Shown in pieces: positions 60,974 through 64,000 of a DNA stretch of 64,000 nt; within the stretch, counting starts at the first letter, position 1; each line of letters starts with the position of its first letter. The position numbers were made by a program, and so were the translations under genes. The DNA comes from Yarrowia lipolytica. Its lineage: Eukaryota > Ascomycota > Dipodascomycetes > Dipodascales. The stretch is from assembly GCF_001761485.1 (NCBI RefSeq), contig NC_090775.1:682001-746000 (forward strand). Reading direction: 5' to 3'. Below the pieces are notes generated by a model. That model was not told where the DNA came from and made no database searches. It worked only from the letters and a program-made list of their open reading frames with translations.

Positions 60974-63748
60974 ATGTCCACACCCAGCTCCCCAATCGGA
61001 CTGGGATCGTCCCCCCAGCGGGACAACAACGTGTCGTCGTCGCCCCTGTTTATGGGCTCGTCGAATCCCCCCAGCGAGCTCGGCATGGCTTCGTCGCCGG
61101 CCATGATGCCGTCTTCCGGCGGCACCCGACGACTTCCCTCGTCCACCGGAGCTCGTCAGGGTGGCGCTCCTTCGTCCAGAGGAGCCGCTCTTCTGTCTGA
61201 TCTCGACTCCACCCCAACTCGCGCCACCGCCGGCGGTCGTCAGCCCCGAGGCGACATTTTCTCGTCCGACATCAACACGCCACGTCGACAAACGACCTTT
61301 GGAAACGGCTTCGAAAGCTCGCCAATGCGCCTGGACTCTGAGGGACTGTCGTCCACGGGTCTCGGGCTCCAGAGCGACAACGACATCTCCACCGCGGGCC
61401 TCATGCCTTCCGAGGGGATCTCCACAGACGGAAACGAGCCGCGAGCGGTACTTTGGGGCACAGACATCGCCATTCCAGAGGTGATGGCCAAGTTTCGACG
61501 GTTCCTGATGCACTTCAAACCGAGCTACCGGGTGCAACTAGATGGCACGGTGTTGGAAGACATTGGAGCCACTGGACAACACACAAACTCGGACCCTGAC
61601 AGACTGTACTACGTGATCATGCTGCAGCAGATGCACGAACTGGGCATGACCAACCTGAACCTGGACATGCAGAACCTGCTGGCGTATCCTCCGACGGCGT
61701 CTCTCTACCGAAAGCTGGTGCTCTACCCCCAAGAAATCATCCCTCTGATGGACCAGACCATCAAGGACGTCATGGTCGCTCTCCTGGTCGAGGGAAGTGA
61801 TCACCCGGAGGAGTCGGTAATCCAGGAGGTGGAACAGACAATGTACAAGGTGCGTCCGTATGGCCTGGGCACAGATCGAGGCATGAGAGAGCTCAATCCT
61901 TCAGACATTGACAATCTTGTGTGCGTCAAGGGACTGTCTTTGAGATCAACGCAGGTCATTCCTGACATGAAGGAGGCGGTTTTCAAGTGCTCGGTGTGCA
62001 ACCACACCGAACCGGTCCAAATCGAAAGAGGTATTATCGCCGAACCTGTCGTTTGTCCTCGAACTGTGTGCCAGAGTAAGTACTCCATGCAAATTCTGCA
62101 CAACCGGTCCATTTTCGGCGACAAACAGGTTGTGCGACTCCAAGAGACACCGGACGTTGTTCCCGACGGCCAGACGCCCCACACGGTGTCTCTCTGTGTC
62201 TATGACGAGCTTGTGGACGCCTGCAAGGCCGGAGATCGGGTCCAGGTGACGGGTATTTACCGATCTGTACCTACGCGAGTGAATCCCCGAAACAGAACCA
62301 TCAGATCGCTGTTCAAGACCTACATTGACGTTGTTCACGTGCAAAAGACCGACAAGACTCGTGTCCAGGTTGATACCGACATATCTGGAGCCAACAACGA
62401 GGACGCGGCTGAGAAGAATGACGTGGAGGAGACGCGAAAAATCACCGTCGACGAAATGGACCGAATCAAGGAGGTGTCTGAACGAGCCGATCTCTACGAC
62501 CTCATGTCCCGGTCTCTGGCTCCGTCCATCTACGAACACGACGACGTTAAGAAGGGTATCTTACTGCAGCTGTTTGGAGGCACAAACAAGACGTTCACCA
62601 AGGGAGGTGGACCCAAGTACCGAGGCGATATCAACGTTCTTCTGTGCGGAGACCCCTCCACATCGAAATCTCAGCTGCTTCAATATGTGCATAAGATTGC
62701 TCCGCGAGGAGTGTACACTTCAGGCAAGGGCTCTTCGGCCGTGGGTCTGACAGCATATGTGGCACGCGATCCCGATACTCGACAGCCCGTGCTTGAATCT
62801 GGCGCTCTGGTTCTTTCGGATGGCGGAGTTTGTTGCATTGATGAGTTTGACAAGATGAGTGACGCCACCAGATCGGTGTTGCACGAAGTCATGGAGCAGC
62901 AGACGGTGTCGATTGCCAAAGCCGGCATTATCACCACCTTGAACGCACGAACGTCCATCATTGCCTCAGCCAACCCCATTGACTCTCGGTACAATCCCGA
63001 TTTGCCCGTGACAAAGAACATTGATCTTCCTCCTACACTTTTGTCTCGTTTTGATCTCGTCTATCTAATGCTTGACCAAGTCGATGAACGAGTCGATCGT
63101 CATCTGGCTACTCATATCGCAAACATGTACCTTGACGACAACACCGCCACTGCTGCCACTGGAGAGATCTTACCGGTGGAGTTTCTGACTCTGTACCTGT
63201 CGTACGCACGAGCCAATGTCTTCCCTCAAATCACCCCCGACGCCAAAGACAGACTTGTGGCGGCATATGTGGACATGCGAAAGCAGGGAGATGATCCTCG
63301 GTCTTCGGAAAAACGAATCACAGCCACCACCAGACAGCTGGAGAGTATGATTCGGCTGTCAGAGGCACATGCCAAGATGCGTCTTTCGTCCACAGTCGAG
63401 GTTTCTGACGTCGACGAAGCCGTGCGACTTATCAGAGCCGCCATCAAGGATTACGCCACCGATCCTGTTTCTGGACGAATCGACATGGATCTGATTCAGA
63501 CAGGAACTTCTCTGGCCCAGCGAACCGCGCAGGCCATGGTTTCTCAGGAGATTGAGCGAGCTCTGGAGTCGTATCCCACCGGAGAAGCTCCTTACAATGA
63601 GGTGCAGCGCAAGGTGTTGGATATCACGCGCGCGGTGACGAACGAGGAGTTTTCCCAGGTGGTCCAGGGAATGCAGAATGAGAACAAGATTCGCGTCACC
63701 GGCGAGGGTCCTAGACGGCGACTCAGACTTTTGGCGATGATGCAGTAA
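60974..63748 (+). CDS. MCM4: Replicative helicase subunit Mcm4
   Basis: Mcm4 is an ATPase of the MCM2-7 helicase. The 924 residues begin with a Ser/Pro/Gly-rich tail (to about 160) full of SSP and TP sites, the kind of segment DDK and CDK phosphorylate in this family. The OB domain follows, with a C4 zinc finger (CSVCNHTE ... VVCPRTVC), then the AAA+ core with Walker A GDPSTSKSQ at 559-567 (Lys565), Walker B CCIDEFDKM and arginine finger SRFDL. Mcm4-specific text includes EQQTVSIAKAGIITTLNART and LLQLFGGTNK. The C-terminal winged-helix region is present (EGPRRRLRLLAMMQ end). The length is close to yeast Mcm4 (933). It is one uninterrupted exon. Confidence 0.97.
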   Translation: MSTPSSPIGLGSSPQRDNNVSSSPLFMGSSNPPSELGMASSPAMMPSSGGTRRLPSSTGARQGGAPSSRGAALLSDLDSTPTRATAGGRQPRGDIFSSDINTPRRQTTFGNGFESSPMRLDSEGLSSTGLGLQSDNDISTAGLMPSEGISTDGNEPRAVLWGTDIAIPEVMAKFRRFLMHFKPSYRVQLDGTVLEDIGATGQHTNSDPDRLYYVIMLQQMHELGMTNLNLDMQNLLAYPPTASLYRKLVLYPQEIIPLMDQTIKDVMVALLVEGSDHPEESVIQEVEQTMYKVRPYGLGTDRGMRELNPSDIDNLVCVKGLSLRSTQVIPDMKEAVFKCSVCNHTEPVQIERGIIAEPVVCPRTVCQSKYSMQILHNRSIFGDKQVVRLQETPDVVPDGQTPHTVSLCVYDELVDACKAGDRVQVTGIYRSVPTRVNPRNRTIRSLFKTYIDVVHVQKTDKTRVQVDTDISGANNEDAAEKNDVEETRKITVDEMDRIKEVSERADLYDLMSRSLAPSIYEHDDVKKGILLQLFGGTNKTFTKGGGPKYRGDINVLLCGDPSTSKSQLLQYVHKIAPRGVYTSGKGSSAVGLTAYVARDPDTRQPVLESGALVLSDGGVCCIDEFDKMSDATRSVLHEVMEQQTVSIAKAGIITTLNARTSIIASANPIDSRYNPDLPVTKNIDLPPTLLSRFDLVYLMLDQVDERVDRHLATHIANMYLDDNTATAATGEILPVEFLTLYLSYARANVFPQITPDAKDRLVAAYVDMRKQGDDPRSSEKRITATTRQLESMIRLSEAHAKMRLSSTVEVSDVDEAVRLIRAAIKDYATDPVSGRIDMDLIQTGTSLAQRTAQAMVSQEIERALESYPTGEAPYNEVQRKVLDITRAVTNEEFSQVVQGMQNENKIRVTGEGPRRRLRLLAMMQ

Positions 63749-64000
63749 GAGATATACACAGGTGAATCACACATGGATAATTAATTAGGAAAATGAACAA
63801 AGTGAATGACAAACAACAAACCACTTGTTTCCATTCTCAGGGGCAAATTCACTCGGCTGCCGAGACTCTCACGATGAGGCTCTCTGTTAGAGAGGAGAGT
63901 CTGGTTTATCGGAACGCCCCCAGCGAGTCATATGTAAGTCGTTAATGTATTTGTTGTGTAAAAGTCGATTTTATTTAACAGATAGACCTCTGATACTCGT
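63749..64000. other. 3' flank of MCM4 up to the window edge
   Basis: Nothing recognisable is present in the last 250 bp. Confidence 0.5.

Overview
The window looks like nuclear DNA of a yeast of the Yarrowia clade, most likely Yarrowia lipolytica. This is an inference from the gene set, the wide spacing (about 20 protein genes in 64 kb), and the introns. The introns begin GTGAGT and have the branch site CTAAC lying only 2-4 bases before the acceptor AG, a habit typical of that yeast. Nothing here is bacterial.

Layout: 1-1,686 (-) PKA regulatory subunit, cut by the left edge; 3.9-5.4 kb (+) aldehyde dehydrogenase; 6.9-7.6 kb (-) DUF3605/Gig1-like protein; 7.9 kb (-) tRNA-Phe with intron; 8.4-10.5 kb (+) GH18 chitinase with a 26-nt first exon; 11.3-12.9 kb (-) dynamitin, three exons; 13.6-14.9 kb (+) BSD-domain protein; 17.1-18.5 kb (+) primase large subunit; 22.3 kb (+) and 26.7 kb (-) a convergent pair of related small secreted proteins; 31.6 kb (+) F-box-like protein; 33.8-36.2 kb (-) MCM2; 42.6-46.0 kb (+) large DUF1765-like protein; 48.5-49.9 kb (-) Rrp14/SURF6; 51.9-52.8 kb (-) Ran GTPase, two exons; 54.0-54.5 kb (-) decayed TOR kinase fragment; 55.2-55.8 kb (-) U1-C; 56.4-57.5 kb (+) ATP synthase subunit h, two exons; 58.1-59.1 kb (+) TDG/MUG-type uracil/thymine DNA glycosylase; 59.1-59.9 kb (+) a probable decayed gene; 61.0-63.7 kb (+) MCM4.

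Three genes serve DNA replication (PRI2, MCM2, MCM4), and each has an MCB-type ACGCGN site within about 210 bp upstream of its ATG, suggesting shared G1/S control. The other genes are ordinary housekeeping functions: signalling, nuclear transport, ribosome assembly, splicing and respiration.

The most interesting observations are: (1) the U1-C gene appears to carry an AT-AC intron with otherwise ordinary U2-type signals; (2) the chitinase stop codon TGA-C is followed in frame by 36 codons that encode a membrane anchor and a basic tail; (3) the PKA regulatory subunit start codon is apparently assembled across a splice junction; (4) a TOR gene fossil; and (5) several dispersed motifs (TCACGTGA, CCCTAACCC, GTACATACTGTAG, AGCCGTGCGGCTCGGAA) that recur far more often than expected. 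Intergenic DNA is rich in short tandem repeats and polypurine runs.
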